Shown here piece by piece: positions 1 through 10,436 of a stretch of DNA of 64,000 bases. Position 1 is the stretch's first letter; every line of letters starts with the position of its first letter. The position numbers and the translations under genes were made by a program. This DNA comes from Nocardioidaceae bacterium (GTDB lineage Bacteria > Actinomycetota > Actinomycetes > Propionibacteriales > Nocardioidaceae): positions 1,785,827 through 1,849,826 of the forward strand of contig CP076053.1 in NCBI GenBank assembly GCA_018672315.1, in the 5' to 3' direction. The notes under the pieces were generated by a model. That model searched no databases. It saw only the letters and a list, made by a program, of their open reading frames with translations, and had not been told where the DNA came from.

Positions 1-538
1 GGCGCCGGAGGTAGCCCTCGGTGCGGATCCTGCGCTCGGGGAGCCACGGCAGCTGCATGCGCACGACGTGCCGCAACGCGAGCGGGCGGTGGCGCCAGAG
101 GCTGCGCAGCATCGACTGCGGGTGCGTGGCCGCGACCGAGCCGACCGCGGCGACACGGTCGGGGTGCGCGACGGCGGCGGTCCAGGCGACGTACGCGCCC
201 CACCCGTGGCCCACCACGACCGCGCGGCCCAGCCCCAGGGAGCCGATGACACCCGCGACGTCGGCAGCGAGGGTGCCGGGGTCGTAGCCCTCAGGGGTCT
301 TGTCGGACCCGCCGTAACCGCGCAGGTCCATCGCGACGGCGCGCCATCCGGCGTCGGCCAGACCGACCAGCTGCGCCCGCCACGTCCACCACAGCTGCGG
401 GAACCCGTGCAGCAGCAGCACCGTGCCGCGGACGGGTGAGGCGGCCGGCTCGCAGACCACGACGTGGAAGCGTGCCCCGTTGGCCGAGACGTAGCGGTGC
501 TCCCAGGGCCCCGGCGCCTCGACGACGGACGCGGTCAC
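1..538 (-). CDS. Alpha/beta-hydrolase, EphE-like (3' end beyond window)
   Basis: This is an alpha/beta-hydrolase of the epoxide hydrolase type, read on the minus strand and cut by the left edge of the window. The visible part carries the oxyanion-hole motif HGFPQLWW, the strand DLRGYGGSDK, and a nucleophile-elbow region GHGWGAY in which the expected Asp or Ser of the usual GxDxG/GxSxG is a Trp. The GTG at 538 is the first start codon after an in-frame stop. The order hydrolase, Holin-X protein, antiporter, acs resembles the mycobacterial ephE neighbourhood. The acid and histidine of the triad would lie in the missing part, so catalytic competence cannot be judged. Confidence 0.8.
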   Translation of the reverse strand, partial: MTASVVEAPGPWEHRYVSANGARFHVVVCEPAASPVRGTVLLLHGFPQLWWTWRAQLVGLADAGWRAVAMDLRGYGGSDKTPEGYDPGTLAADVAGVIGSLGLGRAVVVGHGWGAYVAWTAAVAHPDRVAAVGSVAATHPQSMLRSLWRHRPLALRHVVRMQLPWLPERRIRTEGYLRR

Positions 539-565
539 CGCTTGGTCACCGACTGGTCACGAGTC

Positions 566-1009
566 TCAGCCGCGCTTGAAGGCGTTGGGGATCTCCTGGC
601 CCTGCCTGATGGCGCGCTTGGGCGGCCCGACCCGCTTGATCTGCCTGACGCCGCCGAAGACCAGGCCGCCGGCCAGGAGCATGTAGACACCGAAGACGAT
701 CAGGAAGCACCAGGCGAGGTCCAACCCGGTGAAGTGCAGGAAGTAGGCGAAGGCGACCGAGAGCATGATGATGCCGAGCAGCGCGAGGAACGCAGCCCCC
801 GCGAACAGGCCGGCCCCCAGGCCGCCGTGGCGCACCGAGACCTTGAGCTCGGACTTCGCCAGCTCGATCTCCTGCCGGACCAGCGAGGAGACGTCACGGC
901 TGACGTCCGCGACGAGTCGACCGACGGTCGGCTCGTCCGCGACCGGGGTGCCGGACTCCAGGACCGCGGGCTGCTCGCTGGGAGGGGTCCTCGACTCACT
1001 CTTTGCCAT
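566..1009 (-). CDS. Holin-X (phage holin superfamily III) family membrane protein
   Basis: This 147-residue membrane protein matches the actinobacterial Holin-X family (PF07332), which is chromosomal and not evidence of prophage. A hydrophilic N-terminus is followed by an amphipathic segment (VSSLVRQEIELAKSELK, about residues 40-56). Two hydrophobic segments lie at about residues 66-90 and 95-118, and a basic tail follows. The family often sits beside the EphE-like hydrolase, as here. Its biochemical role is not established. Confidence 0.8.
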   Translation of the reverse strand: MAKSESRTPPSEQPAVLESGTPVADEPTVGRLVADVSRDVSSLVRQEIELAKSELKVSVRHGGLGAGLFAGAAFLALLGIIMLSVAFAYFLHFTGLDLAWCFLIVFGVYMLLAGGLVFGGVRQIKRVGPPKRAIRQGQEIPNAFKRG

Positions 1010-1082
1010 GGGGGGAGCCTAACCACTCAGGCGGTGCTGACGCCCCCTGCGCGTCACGGGTTGCCCGCCCGCGTCGCCGGCC

Positions 1083-2483
1083 TCACGTGGCGCGGTCCGG
1101 GGAGCTCTTCTGGTAGACGTCGGGGATGTCGTCCTCGTCGAGGTCGGCGGTCTCCCGTTCGTGGATCTTCTTGTACGTGCGGTTGCGGCTGCGCAGCACG
1201 ATCGTGGCGAGCGTGACCGAGATGAGCGATCCGAGCAGCACGCCGACCTTGACGTGCTCGTCGCGCTCGGAGCTGCCGCCGAAGGCGAGCTCGCCGATGA
1301 GCAGCGAGACCGTGAACCCGATGCCCGCCAGCATCGCCAGACCGACGACGTCGATCCAGGCGAGGTCGTCGTCGAGGTCCGCCGCGGTGAAGTGCGCCAG
1401 CAGCCAGGTGGAGCCGAAGATGCCGACCGTCTTGCCCACCACCAGGCCGAGCACGATGCCGAGCGCGACCGGGTCGGTGAGGGAGGAGACCAGCCCGGAG
1501 AAGCCGCCGATCGCGACGCCGGCGGCGAAGAAGGCGAAGACGGGCACCGCGATGGCGGAGGAGAACGGCCGCACCAGGTGCTCGAGGTGCTCGGCGAGAC
1601 CCGGACCGTCCGCGGCGTCGCGTCGAAGCACCGGCACCGTGAAGCCGAGGAGGACGCCTGCGACGGTGGCGTGCACGCCGGACTCGTGCACCAGGAACCA
1701 GGTGATCAGCGCCAGCGGGGCGAGCAGCCAGAACGCCGAGACCCGCTTCTGCACCAGCAGGGCGAAGATCGCGAGCGGCACCAGGGCCGCGAGCAGGTAG
1801 ACCAGCTTCAGCTCCGAGGTGTAGAAGACGGCGATGATCGTGATGGCCAGCAGGTCGTCGACGACGGCGAGGGTGAGCAGGAACGTCCGCAGCCCCGAGG
1901 GCAGGTGGCTGGAGATCACGGCGAGGATCGCCACGGCGAAGGCGATGTCGGTGGCCGTGGGGATGGCCCACCCCGTCAGGGCGCCGTCGCTCATCGACAG
2001 CTGCACCGCCACGTAGATCAGCGCCGGCAGCGCCATGCCGCCGACGGCCGCTGCCACCGGCAGCGCGGCCCGGCGCGGGTTGCGCAGGTCGCCCGCGACG
2101 AACTCGCGCTTGAGCTCGAGACCGACGACGAAGAAGAAGATCGCCAGCAGGCCGTCGGCGGCCCACGTGGACAGCGTCAGGTCCAGGTGCACCGGGACGG
2201 GGCCGACCTCGAAGTGCGGCCCGACCTTCAGCTCGCTCAGCGAGGTGTAGACGTCGCCCCACGGTGTGTTCGCCCACACGATCGCCACCAGCGCGGCGAC
2301 GATGAGCAGGGCCCCGCCGACGGCCTCCGTACGCAGCACCTCGGCGATGCGGCTGGACTCCAGGAACGTGCCGGGACTGAAGAGACGCGTGCTGCCGTCG
2401 TCGCGGTCCCGCAGCGTGTGCGGCTCCCGCTCGTCCAGCTCGGTCTCAGCCCCGTCCGCGGTCTCGTGCTGGTCCTCGGACAT
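1083..2483 (-). CDS. nhaA: Na+/H+ antiporter NhaA
   Basis: This 466-residue protein is an NhaA-family sodium/proton antiporter of the cytoplasmic membrane, exchanging external protons for internal sodium. It has the expected series of hydrophobic segments. It also carries the family signatures [10 protein letters not shown] and AVVDDLLAI, which include the ion-binding aspartate pair of transmembrane helix 5. A charged N-terminal extension of about 60 residues precedes the first helix, and the C-terminus is acidic and hydrophilic. It reads in the same direction as acs, but the gap of about 100 bp suggests its own promoter. Confidence 0.95.
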   Translation of the reverse strand: MSEDQHETADGAETELDEREPHTLRDRDDGSTRLFSPGTFLESSRIAEVLRTEAVGGALLIVAALVAIVWANTPWGDVYTSLSELKVGPHFEVGPVPVHLDLTLSTWAADGLLAIFFFVVGLELKREFVAGDLRNPRRAALPVAAAVGGMALPALIYVAVQLSMSDGALTGWAIPTATDIAFAVAILAVISSHLPSGLRTFLLTLAVVDDLLAITIIAVFYTSELKLVYLLAALVPLAIFALLVQKRVSAFWLLAPLALITWFLVHESGVHATVAGVLLGFTVPVLRRDAADGPGLAEHLEHLVRPFSSAIAVPVFAFFAAGVAIGGFSGLVSSLTDPVALGIVLGLVVGKTVGIFGSTWLLAHFTAADLDDDLAWIDVVGLAMLAGIGFTVSLLIGELAFGGSSERDEHVKVGVLLGSLISVTLATIVLRSRNRTYKKIHERETADLDEDDIPDVYQKSSPDRAT

Positions 2484-2585
2484 GACGACTCCTGGCGCTC
2501 GCGACTCAGCCGACCGGCGGACGGCACCGACCGAGCCTAGCGAGGGCGTCGAGCGCCCCCGTGGCGCGGACGGTGCCGACCCGGC

Positions 2586-4574
2586 TCATGCGTTCGAGCT
2601 CTCCGAGCTGTCGAGGCCCCGGGAGATGAGGTCCATCACCGAGGAGTCGGCCAGGGTGGTCACGTCGCCCACCTCGCGGTTCTCGGCGACGTCGCGGAGC
2701 AGGCGGCGCATGATCTTGCCCGACCGCGTCTTCGGCAGCTCCGGCACGACCATCACCTGCCGCGGCGTCGCGATCGGTCCGATCTCGCTGCGGACGTGCT
2801 TGCGGAGCGCGTCGACGATGTCGTCCCCGCCGTCGCCGGCGTCCTCGCGCAGGATGACGAACGCGCAGACCGCCTGGCCCGTGTCCTCGTCGCTCGCGCC
2901 GACCACCGCGGCCTCGGCGACCTTCGGGTGCGAGACCAGTGCCGACTCGATCTCCGTCGTCGAGAGACGGTGGCCCGAGACGTTCATGACGTCGTCGACG
3001 CGGCCGAGCACCCAGACGTCGCCGTCCTCGTCCTTCTTCGCCCCGTCGCCCGCGAAGTAGAAGCCCTCGTCGGCGAAGCGCGACCAGTAGGTGTCCTTGT
3101 AGCGCTCGTCGTCACCCCAGATGGTGCGCAGCATCGCCGGCCACGGCTCCTTGAGGACCAGCAGACCGCCGGAGCCGTCCGGCACCGACTGCCCCTGGTC
3201 GTCGACCACGTCGGCCGCCACCCCCGGCAGCGCCCGCATCGCCGAGCCGGGCTTCGCCTCGGTCACACCCGGCAGGGGGCTGATCATGATCTGACCGGTC
3301 TCGGTCTGCCACCAGGTGTCCACGATGGGCGCCGCGCCGCCGCCGATGTTCTCGCGGTACCAGACGTACGCCTCGGGGTTGATCGGCTCACCCACGCTGC
3401 CCAGCACCCGCAGGGAGCTGAGGTCGTACTCGGCGGGAATCTGGTCGCCCCACTTCATGCAGGCGCGGATCGCGGTGGGGGCGGTGTAGAAGATGGTGAC
3501 GCCGTACTGCTGCACGATCTCCCACCAGCGGCCCTTGTGGGGGCTGTCGGGGGTGCCCTCGTACATCACCTGCGTGCAGCCGTTGGCGAGCGGGCCGTAG
3601 ACCAGGTAGGAGTGACCGGTCACCCAGCCGACGTCCGCGGTGCACCAGAAGACGTCCGTCTCGGGCTTGAGGTCGAAGACCGCGTGGTGGGTCCAGGACG
3701 TCCCCACGAGGTAGCCGCCGGTGGTGTGCAGGATGCCCTTCGGCTTGCCCGTGGTGCCCGAGGTGTACATGACGTAGAGCGGGTGCTCGGAGTCGTGCAG
3801 CTCGGCCTCGTGCTCGCTCGAGGCGCCGTCGACGACGTCGTGCCACCACACGTCGCGCCCCTCGACCCAGCTGTCGTCGCCGAGGTCCTGGCCGGTGCGC
3901 CGGACGACGAGCACGTGCTCCACCACGCCGTCGGCCTTGCCGCACGCCTCGTCGACCGCCGGCTTCAGCGCCGAGGGAGCGCCGCGGCGGTAGCCGCCGT
4001 CGGCGGTGACGACGACCTTCGCGCCGGCGTCCTTGACGCGGCTGGCCAGGGCATCGGCGGAGAAGCCGCCGAAGACCACGGTGTGGGGTGCGCCCAGGCG
4101 GGCGCAGGCGAGCATCGCGATCACGGTCTCGGGGATCATCGGCATGTAGATCGCGACCCGGTCGCCCTTCGCCACCCCGAGGTCGGTCAGGGCGTTGGCC
4201 GCCCGACACACCTCGTCCTTGAGGTCGGCGTACGTCAGGTCGCGCGTGTCGTCCTCCGGCTCACCGACCCAGTGGATGGCGACCTTGTCGCCGCGTCCGG
4301 CCTCGACGTGGCGGTCGACGCAGTTCACGGCGGCGTTGATGGTGGCGCCGGTGAACCACTTCGCGAAGGGCGGGTCGCTCCAGTCGAGCACCTGGTCCCA
4401 GCGCTGCCCCCAGTCCAGCCGTTCGGCCGCCGCCTCCCAGAAGCCGAGGCGGTCCGCCGCGGCCTCGTCGTACGCCTCCGCGGTGACGTTGGCGTGCTCG
4501 GCGAGGTCGGCCGGCGGGGGGAAGCGACGCTCCTCGCGGCTGAGGTTGGACAGGGTCGAACTGGAGTCGCTCAC
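2586..4574 (-). CDS. acs: Acetyl-CoA synthetase
   Basis: Acetate:CoA ligase (AMP-forming) activates acetate to acetyl-CoA through acetyl-AMP. The 662-residue protein has the AMP-binding signature [11 protein letters not shown] at about residues 270-280 and the C-terminal [13 protein letters not shown] segment. Lys620 there is the conserved lysine that is controlled by acetylation in this family. I chose GTG 4574 because GAGAGGA precedes it by five bases and the usual N-terminal length results. The upstream genes on the same strand are a DUF4212/solute:sodium symporter pair of the kind used for acetate uptake, so import and activation appear linked. Confidence 0.96.
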   Translation of the reverse strand: MSDSSSTLSNLSREERRFPPPADLAEHANVTAEAYDEAAADRLGFWEAAAERLDWGQRWDQVLDWSDPPFAKWFTGATINAAVNCVDRHVEAGRGDKVAIHWVGEPEDDTRDLTYADLKDEVCRAANALTDLGVAKGDRVAIYMPMIPETVIAMLACARLGAPHTVVFGGFSADALASRVKDAGAKVVVTADGGYRRGAPSALKPAVDEACGKADGVVEHVLVVRRTGQDLGDDSWVEGRDVWWHDVVDGASSEHEAELHDSEHPLYVMYTSGTTGKPKGILHTTGGYLVGTSWTHHAVFDLKPETDVFWCTADVGWVTGHSYLVYGPLANGCTQVMYEGTPDSPHKGRWWEIVQQYGVTIFYTAPTAIRACMKWGDQIPAEYDLSSLRVLGSVGEPINPEAYVWYRENIGGGAAPIVDTWWQTETGQIMISPLPGVTEAKPGSAMRALPGVAADVVDDQGQSVPDGSGGLLVLKEPWPAMLRTIWGDDERYKDTYWSRFADEGFYFAGDGAKKDEDGDVWVLGRVDDVMNVSGHRLSTTEIESALVSHPKVAEAAVVGASDEDTGQAVCAFVILREDAGDGGDDIVDALRKHVRSEIGPIATPRQVMVVPELPKTRSGKIMRRLLRDVAENREVGDVTTLADSSVMDLISRGLDSSESSNA

Positions 4575-4702
4575 GGTGGTCCTCTCGTGGGGCGGTCGGT
4601 GCGCTGGGTCACAGCCTCGTCCCATGCCTACCCCTGGGGGTGGCCGGTGACAAGTGGCGCGGACGGACTGCGGGGATGGAGTCGGTGGCACGGGACGAGG
4701 CC

Positions 4703-4735
4703 GGCCGGCGGCGAGGGTCGTCCTCGCCGCCGGCC
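4703..4735 (-). terminator. Hairpin terminator after the symporter gene
   Basis: Two perfectly complementary 14-bp arms (4703-4716 and 4722-4735) enclose a 5-base loop. They lie 26 bp past the stop codon of the minus-strand symporter. No strong U-tract follows, as is common for GC-rich actinobacterial terminators. Confidence 0.7.
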
Positions 4736-4761
4736 GGGTCCGGTTCCTCGGTGGTGGCGTC

Positions 4762-6428
4762 TCAGGCCGAGGGGGTGGGGGTGCGGGGCGACCCGGGGTA
4801 GCGGATCTCCTCGACCAGGTCCTGCATCTGCTGGGACGGCTTCTCGGTGAACTGGCTGACCACCAGCGTGACCGCGAAGTTGATCAGCATGCCGACCGTG
4901 CCGAAGCCGGTCTCCGGGATCCCGAAGAGACCCTCGGAGTTCCCGTAGATGTCGATGGTCCAGATCATGTAGGCCATCGTCACGCCGAGGCCCGCGATCA
5001 TGCCCGCCGCGGCCCCCTTGGCGGTCGTCTTCTTGTAGAAGATGCCGAGCACGAGCGTCGGGAAGAAGCTGGCGGCCGCCAGTCCGAACGCCAGTGCGAC
5101 GACCTGCGCCACGAACCCGGGAGGGTTGATGCCGAGGTAGCCGGCCACCACGATCGCCCCGGCCATCGCGATGCGTCCCACCAGCAGCTGGCGGGCCTCG
5201 GTGGCCTGCGGGTTGATCTTCTTGTAGTAGACGTCGTTGGCGATCGCGGAGCTGATGACCAGCAGCAGGCCCGAGGCCGTCGACAGGGCGGCGGCCAGGG
5301 CACCGGCGGCGACGAGACCGACGATGGGGGCCGGCAGGCCACCGATCTCCGGGCTGGCGAGCACGATGATGTCGGGGTTGACGAGGATGTCGTTGAAGCG
5401 GATCGCGGTCTCCGGGGCGGTGGAGATCGGGTCACCGGCCGCCGTGGTGATCAGGCCGATCTCCGCCCAGTTGGAGAACCAGTCCGGCGCCGCGCCCACG
5501 GTGGTGTTGCGCAGGTCCTGGAGGATCTGCAGCTTCGTGAACGAGGCCACCGACGGGGCGGTCAGGTAGAGGATGCCGATGAAGCCGATCGCCCACAGGG
5601 CCGAGTAGCGCGCGGCGCGTACGTTCTTGGCCGTGTAGAACCGCACGATCACGTGGGGCAGACCCGCGGTGCCGAACATCAGGGCGCCGGTGATGAGCAG
5701 CATGTTGGCCATGTTCGTCTGGGTGAAGGCCTCGGTGTAGGAGGCGATCCCCAGGTCCTGCTGCAGGCCGTTGAGCTCGTCGAGGATCTGGCCGAAGCCG
5801 ATCTGCGGCACGGCGATGCCCGTGACCTGCTGGGAGACGGCGAAGGCGGGGATGAGGTAGGCGACGATCAGCACGGAGTACTGCGCGACCTGGGTCCAGG
5901 TGATGCCCTTCATGCCGCCGAGCACGGCGTAGAAGAAGACCACGACCATGCCGATGACGACACCCGTGGCGGTGCCGACGCCGAGGAAGCGGGAGAACAC
6001 GACGCCTGCGCCACCCATCTGCCCCGCGACGTACACGAAGGAGACGACGATCGCCGCGACCACCGCGACCAGGCGCGTGGTCTCGGAGTACCGGTCGCCC
6101 ACGAACTCCGGCAGCGTGTACTTGCCGAACTTGCGCAGGTACGGCGCCAGCAGCAGCGCGAGGAGCACGTAGCCGCCGGTCCACCCCATGAGGAAGACCG
6201 AGCCGGCGTACCCGTTGTAGGTGAAGGCCACGATGCCGGCCAGCGAGATGAACGACGCGGCGCTCATCCAGTCGGCGGCGATCGCCGCGCCGTTGGCCGA
6301 GGCGGGGATGCCCCCGCTGGCGACGTAGAAGCCGGCCGTGTCGGAGACCCGGCTGGCGTACGCGATGTAGATGTAGAGGCCGAAGGTCAGGACCACGAAG
6401 ATGCCGGTCCACAGCTGCACGTCACCCA

Positions 6429-6429
<1 letters not shown>
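4762..6429 (-). CDS. Sodium:solute symporter, ActP-like (SSS family)
   Basis: This 555-residue integral membrane protein of the sodium:solute symporter family is most like the acetate-type permeases paired with DUF4212 subunits. About thirteen hydrophobic segments are visible. Characteristic stretches include [20 protein letters not shown] near the N-terminus and [11 protein letters not shown] in the middle. The ATG at 6429 shares its A with the TGA of the upstream small subunit, so the two are translationally coupled. The nearby acs gene supports acetate or a related short carboxylate as substrate. The substrate itself is inferred. Confidence 0.88.
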
Positions 6430-6734
<305 letters not shown>

Positions 6735-7036
6735 GCCGTCCTCCTGGTCGGGTCGCTGAGGCACCCGGCGGTGCCGTCGCCCCGACTGAAGCGCCGGCGC
6801 CGAGAGCCGGTCAACGGCCGTTCGTGACTGCGGTCACACGGGGCGGCAGGTGGTCGGGAATCTGCGACGAGCGGGTGAGATGTTCGTGTGGGCGGGAGCT
6901 CTCGACCGTCGGTCGTGCGATCGCGACCGCTCGTCGTGCGGAGCGCACCGTCCGTCGCGCGGGACCGGTCGCCGGCTGCGACGAACGGTCGTCTGCGACC
7001 CGTCCGGAGGCCTGTGATGCCGCTTACAGTCACCGC

Positions 7037-7486
7037 ATGGCCACCGCAACCACGCCCACCAGCCGCTCCCGCCGTACGCCGCGCACCGCCCGCGCCCCCC
7101 GCGTCATCGTGGCGTCGGACCCGGACCTCGCCCGCCGAGGACGTCGCGGTCTCATGCTCGCGACCGTGCTCGTGGCGCTCGGGTCGTTCCTCCCGTGGAT
7201 CCACACGGCGGTCGGCAACGTGCCGGGCTACGCCGGCGCCGGCCTGTGGACCTTCTACGTCTCGATGCTCGGTTTCGCCGGCATGTTCATCCCGTGGCTG
7301 CGGGTGGCGGCCGGGCAGGCCGCCGTCATGGGTGCCGTCGCCCTGGCGCTGACGACCTGGCAGCTCGTGCGGCTCACGACGCTGGTCGGGTTCTCCGGCT
7401 GGCTCCCCGGGTTCGGCCTGCTGATGGTGCTCGGCGGCGGCGTGGCGGCGCTGCTCGCGGCGGTGCGGCTGGCCCGCTCGGCCTGA
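7037..7486 (+). CDS. Small four-helix membrane protein
   Basis: I do not recognise this 149-residue protein. It has a basic, Arg/Thr/Pro-rich N-terminus of about 40 residues, then four hydrophobic segments separated by very short loops. It stands alone, divergent from the symporter operon on its left and convergent with the second symporter on its right. A role in the membrane is all the sequence supports. Confidence 0.7.
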   Translation: MATATTPTSRSRRTPRTARAPRVIVASDPDLARRGRRGLMLATVLVALGSFLPWIHTAVGNVPGYAGAGLWTFYVSMLGFAGMFIPWLRVAAGQAAVMGAVALALTTWQLVRLTTLVGFSGWLPGFGLLMVLGGGVAALLAAVRLARSA

Positions 7487-7491
7487 GATCC

Positions 7492-7563
7492 GTGCCGGTC
7501 ACCGTGCCGGTCACCGTGCCGGTCACCGTGCCGGTCACCGTGCCGGTCACCGTGCCGGTCACA
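7492..7563. repeat. Six tandem copies of a 12-bp unit
   Basis: The unit GTGCCGGTCACC occurs five times exactly and a sixth time with one change (final A). The array fills the gap between two convergent genes. The stop codon of the minus-strand symporter (7559-7561) lies inside the last unit. Confidence 0.97.
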
Positions 7564-9247
7564 GGGGTGGACGCTCGGCGCGGGGCCGCTCGCCGGTGAG
7601 CAGGTCCTCCGGCAGGTGCAGCCGGGCCAGGATGCGGTCGACGCCCTCGACCGGCGCGGTGAACCGGCTGACCACCACCATCACCAGCACCGCCAACGGC
7701 ACCGACCAGGCGGCCGGCTGACCCAGCAGCACCGTGGCCAGCGGTCCCGGGGCCGCGCCGCCCAGCGTCGACAGCACGGCGGCGCCGGAGCCGAGGCCGC
7801 CGGCGAGGACCCCCGCGTACGCGCCGGCAGCGGTGAGGCCGCGCCACCAGATGCCGAGCACCAGCAGCGGCGCGAAGGTGGAGGCGGCGACGGCGAAGGC
7901 GAGTCCGACGGTGCGGGCGATCCCGACGTGCGGCAGGGCCAGGGCGAGCACGAGGGGCACCGCGGCGGCGACGACGGCGCCGGCACGGAACGGGCCGAGC
8001 CCGACCAGACGCCGCCCGCGTACGGCGCGGTTCGTGACCTCCTGGCTGAGCACGCCGGAGACCGCCACGACCAGCCCGGAGGAGGTCGCGAGGAACGCCG
8101 CGAAGGCGCCGGCGGTGAGCAGCGCGGTCAGCAGCACGGCCACGACCTGCCCGAGGCCGTCGGGCGCCCCGTCCCCGCCGCCGAGCACGAGGGCGGGGAG
8201 CTCGAGCACGAACACGTCCGAGCGCACGCTCTCGACCCGGCCGTCGGCGTACGCGCGCCCCAGCGCCCCGTAGATCGGGGGGAGCAGGTAGAACGCGCCG
8301 AGCAGCCCCAGCACCGTCAGGGTCGTGCGGCGCGCCGCCGTGCCGTCGGGGTTGGTGTAGAAGCGCACCACGACGTGGGGCAGCCCCATGGTGCCCAGGA
8401 AGGTCGCGAGCACCAGCGACCAGGTGGCGTACAGACCGAGCGCCCCGTCGCCCACCAGCGGCAGCGACCAGTCCGTGACGCCGGCGCCCGCGGCGCCGCC
8501 GACGCCGGCGGGCTGCTCGACACGGGTGCCGGCGAGTCCGCCGGAGAGCGTCGGCTGCGGCCGACCCTGCCCGACCCACACGGCGAGCATCACCGCGGCG
8601 GGCAGGAGCAGGGCGGTGAGCTTGAGCCAGTACTGCATCGCCTGGACGAAGGTGATGGACCGCATGCCTCCGGCCATCACGTTCGCGAGCACCACCACCG
8701 ACACGGCCACCGGCCCCACCCAGGTCGGGGTGCCGAGCGCGAGCGCCAGGGTGATGCCGGCTCCCTGGAACTGCGGCAGCAGGTAGAGCCACCCGATGCC
8801 CAGCACCAGCACCGCGGTGACCGTGCGCAGCCGCCGCGAGTCGAAGCGCGCCTCGGTGAAGTCGGGCAGCGTGTACGCCCCGGACCGACGCAGCGGCGCG
8901 GCCACGAGAGCGAGCATGACGAGGTAGCCCGCCGTCCAGCCGATCGGGTACCACAGCATCTGCGCGCCGTGCACGAGCAGCAGCCCGGCGATGCCGAGGA
9001 AGGACGCGGCGGAGATGTACTCCCCGCTGATCGCCGCCGCGTTCAACCGCGGGCCCACCGAGCGCGAGGCGACCATGAAGTCGCTGGTGGTGCGGGAGAA
9101 GCGCAGGCCGTAGATGCCCACGGCGAGCGTGACGCCCACGACGAGGAGCACGGCGACCAGCGGCGGCGCCGGGCCACCGACGAGTCCGTCGGCGACCGCC
9201 GGGACGCTCAGCGGGACCTCCACCGAGGCACTCATCGGTGCACTCAC
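7559..9247 (-). CDS. Sodium:solute symporter (SSS family), second copy
   Basis: This 562-residue permease is a paralogue of the symporter at 4762-6429. It shares the stretch AAAISGEYISAASFLGIAG near the N-terminus and GLPHVVVRFYT in the middle, with about thirteen membrane segments. GTG 9247 overlaps the stop of the preceding small membrane gene (GTGA). It is the last gene of a four-gene operon with a LytS-type kinase and a LytTR regulator. That context suggests a carboxylate or similar nutrient sensed by the kinase. The substrate is not shown by the sequence. Confidence 0.88.
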   Translation of the reverse strand: MSAPMSASVEVPLSVPAVADGLVGGPAPPLVAVLLVVGVTLAVGIYGLRFSRTTSDFMVASRSVGPRLNAAAISGEYISAASFLGIAGLLLVHGAQMLWYPIGWTAGYLVMLALVAAPLRRSGAYTLPDFTEARFDSRRLRTVTAVLVLGIGWLYLLPQFQGAGITLALALGTPTWVGPVAVSVVVLANVMAGGMRSITFVQAMQYWLKLTALLLPAAVMLAVWVGQGRPQPTLSGGLAGTRVEQPAGVGGAAGAGVTDWSLPLVGDGALGLYATWSLVLATFLGTMGLPHVVVRFYTNPDGTAARRTTLTVLGLLGAFYLLPPIYGALGRAYADGRVESVRSDVFVLELPALVLGGGDGAPDGLGQVVAVLLTALLTAGAFAAFLATSSGLVVAVSGVLSQEVTNRAVRGRRLVGLGPFRAGAVVAAAVPLVLALALPHVGIARTVGLAFAVAASTFAPLLVLGIWWRGLTAAGAYAGVLAGGLGSGAAVLSTLGGAAPGPLATVLLGQPAAWSVPLAVLVMVVVSRFTAPVEGVDRILARLHLPEDLLTGERPRAERPPL

Positions 9248-9630
9248 CGGGGCCCTCGGCGGACCAGGTCGGCGAAGTCCTGCTCGTTGCGCTCGGCGCC
9301 ACGCAGGTACCACCAGCCCACGCCCAGCAGCACGGGGTAGGACACGACCCCCAGGAGCACCCACGCCAGCGGCAGCCCCAGCACCGAGACCTCCGCCAGC
9401 TCGGGGCGCACGAAGAACAGCAGCGGCACGACGACCGCGAGCAGCGCGACCGTGCCGAGGCACCGCAGCGCCAGCCGCAGCTGCGCGCGCAGCAACGAGC
9501 GCACGTAGATCTCCTCGAGCGGTACCGAGTCCTCGAGCCGCGACCGGGCGCCGCCGCCCGACGGGGCGCCCCGGCGCGGGGCGGTCACCCGCACCCGGGG
9601 CGGCGTACGGGACGGGACGCGGTCGCTCAC
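9244..9630 (-). CDS. Small two-helix membrane protein, partner of the symporter
   Basis: This 128-residue protein has a basic N-terminus, two hydrophobic segments (about residues 56-76 and 84-107), and a charged tail with the motif ERNEQDF. Its size and place before an SSS permease resemble DUF485/DUF4212-type small subunits, but I do not see their signature residues. Both its start and stop overlap neighbouring genes by four bases (GTGA), so it is translated as part of the operon. Confidence 0.75.
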   Translation of the reverse strand: MSDRVPSRTPPRVRVTAPRRGAPSGGGARSRLEDSVPLEEIYVRSLLRAQLRLALRCLGTVALLAVVVPLLFFVRPELAEVSVLGLPLAWVLLGVVSYPVLLGVGWWYLRGAERNEQDFADLVRRGPR

Positions 9631-10436
9631 GGTCCGCTCCGTCTCACGAGTCGGTCGCGGAGCGTACGCGTGTGGCGGCGGCTCACACCGACCTCGTGGC
9701 GAGCGGGGCCCCGGCCCACGACCACGGTGCAGTGACCGGCGTCCATCCGCACCTCGTGCACGTGGTGCAGCGCCACCAGCACCGACCGGTGGACCCGCAG
9801 GAACCCGGCATCGGACCACTGCTCCTCCAGCGTCGAGAGCGGGACGCGCAGCAGGTGGCTGCCCTCCGCGGTGTGGAGGCGCGCGTAGTCGCCCGCGGCC
9901 TCGACGTGCGTGATGTGGGCGCGGCTGACGAACCGGGTGACCCCGCCGAGCTCGACGGGGATCTGCTCGGAGTCCTCGCGGCGGTCCGGGTCCGTCTCGA
10001 CGGACGGGACCGCCGGCGGGGCCGCCGGTGCGGGCACGGGCTCCGCCGTCGCGGCGGCCCCCAGGACCCGGCGTACGGCCTCGGCCAGCCGCTCCGGGCG
10101 GACGGGCTTGAGCACGTAGTCGACCGCGTGCAGGTCGAAGGCCTCGACGGCGTGCGACTCGTGCGCCGTGACGAACACGACCGGCGGCGGCGCCGCGAAC
10201 CGGCCGAGCACCCCGGCCAGCTCCAGCCCCGTCAGACCCGGCATCTGCACGTCGAGGAACACCGCGTCCGGCTCGGTCTCCCCGATCAGGCGCAACGCCT
10301 CGGTGGCCGAGCCGGTCGTCCGGACCTCGGCGACGTCCTCGTGACGGTCCAGCAGCCAGGCGACCTCGTCGCGGCCCGGTGCCTCGTCGTCGACGACGAG
10401 CACCCGCAGCCCCGCCCCACGGCCGTGGTCGCTCAC
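9627..10436 (-). CDS. LytTR-family response regulator
   Basis: This 269-residue two-component regulator has an N-terminal receiver domain with acidic pocket VVDDEAP, phosphoacceptor Asp62 in FLDVQMPG, and the VLKPVRPE lysine. An Ala/Pro-rich linker of about 35 residues follows. The C-terminal LytTR DNA-binding domain contains THVEAAGDYARLH and RVHRSVLVAL. GTG 10436 overlaps the stop of the kinase gene, so the pair is co-translated. The likely target is the operon's own symporter, by analogy with other LytSR-type nutrient systems. Confidence 0.92.
   Translation of the reverse strand: MSDHGRGAGLRVLVVDDEAPGRDEVAWLLDRHEDVAEVRTTGSATEALRLIGETEPDAVFLDVQMPGLTGLELAGVLGRFAAPPPVVFVTAHESHAVEAFDLHAVDYVLKPVRPERLAEAVRRVLGAAATAEPVPAPAAPPAVPSVETDPDRREDSEQIPVELGGVTRFVSRAHITHVEAAGDYARLHTAEGSHLLRVPLSTLEEQWSDAGFLRVHRSVLVALHHVHEVRMDAGHCTVVVGRGPARHEVGVSRRHTRTLRDRLVRRSGP

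Noticed and set aside
566-1009. Holin-X gene as evidence of a prophage
   Set aside because: This family is chromosomal in actinobacteria, and no other phage gene is nearby.
1161-2540. Long plus-strand frame opposite nhaA
   Set aside because: It is rich in Arg/Gly/Asp with no domain, and the minus strand encodes a full NhaA. GC-rich codon bias keeps antisense frames open.
2796-4850. 684-codon plus-strand frame opposite acs
   Set aside because: It is an antisense shadow; the minus strand carries all acetyl-CoA synthetase motifs.
7492-7563. Possible CRISPR-like array
   Set aside because: The units are directly contiguous with no spacers, and no cas genes are present.
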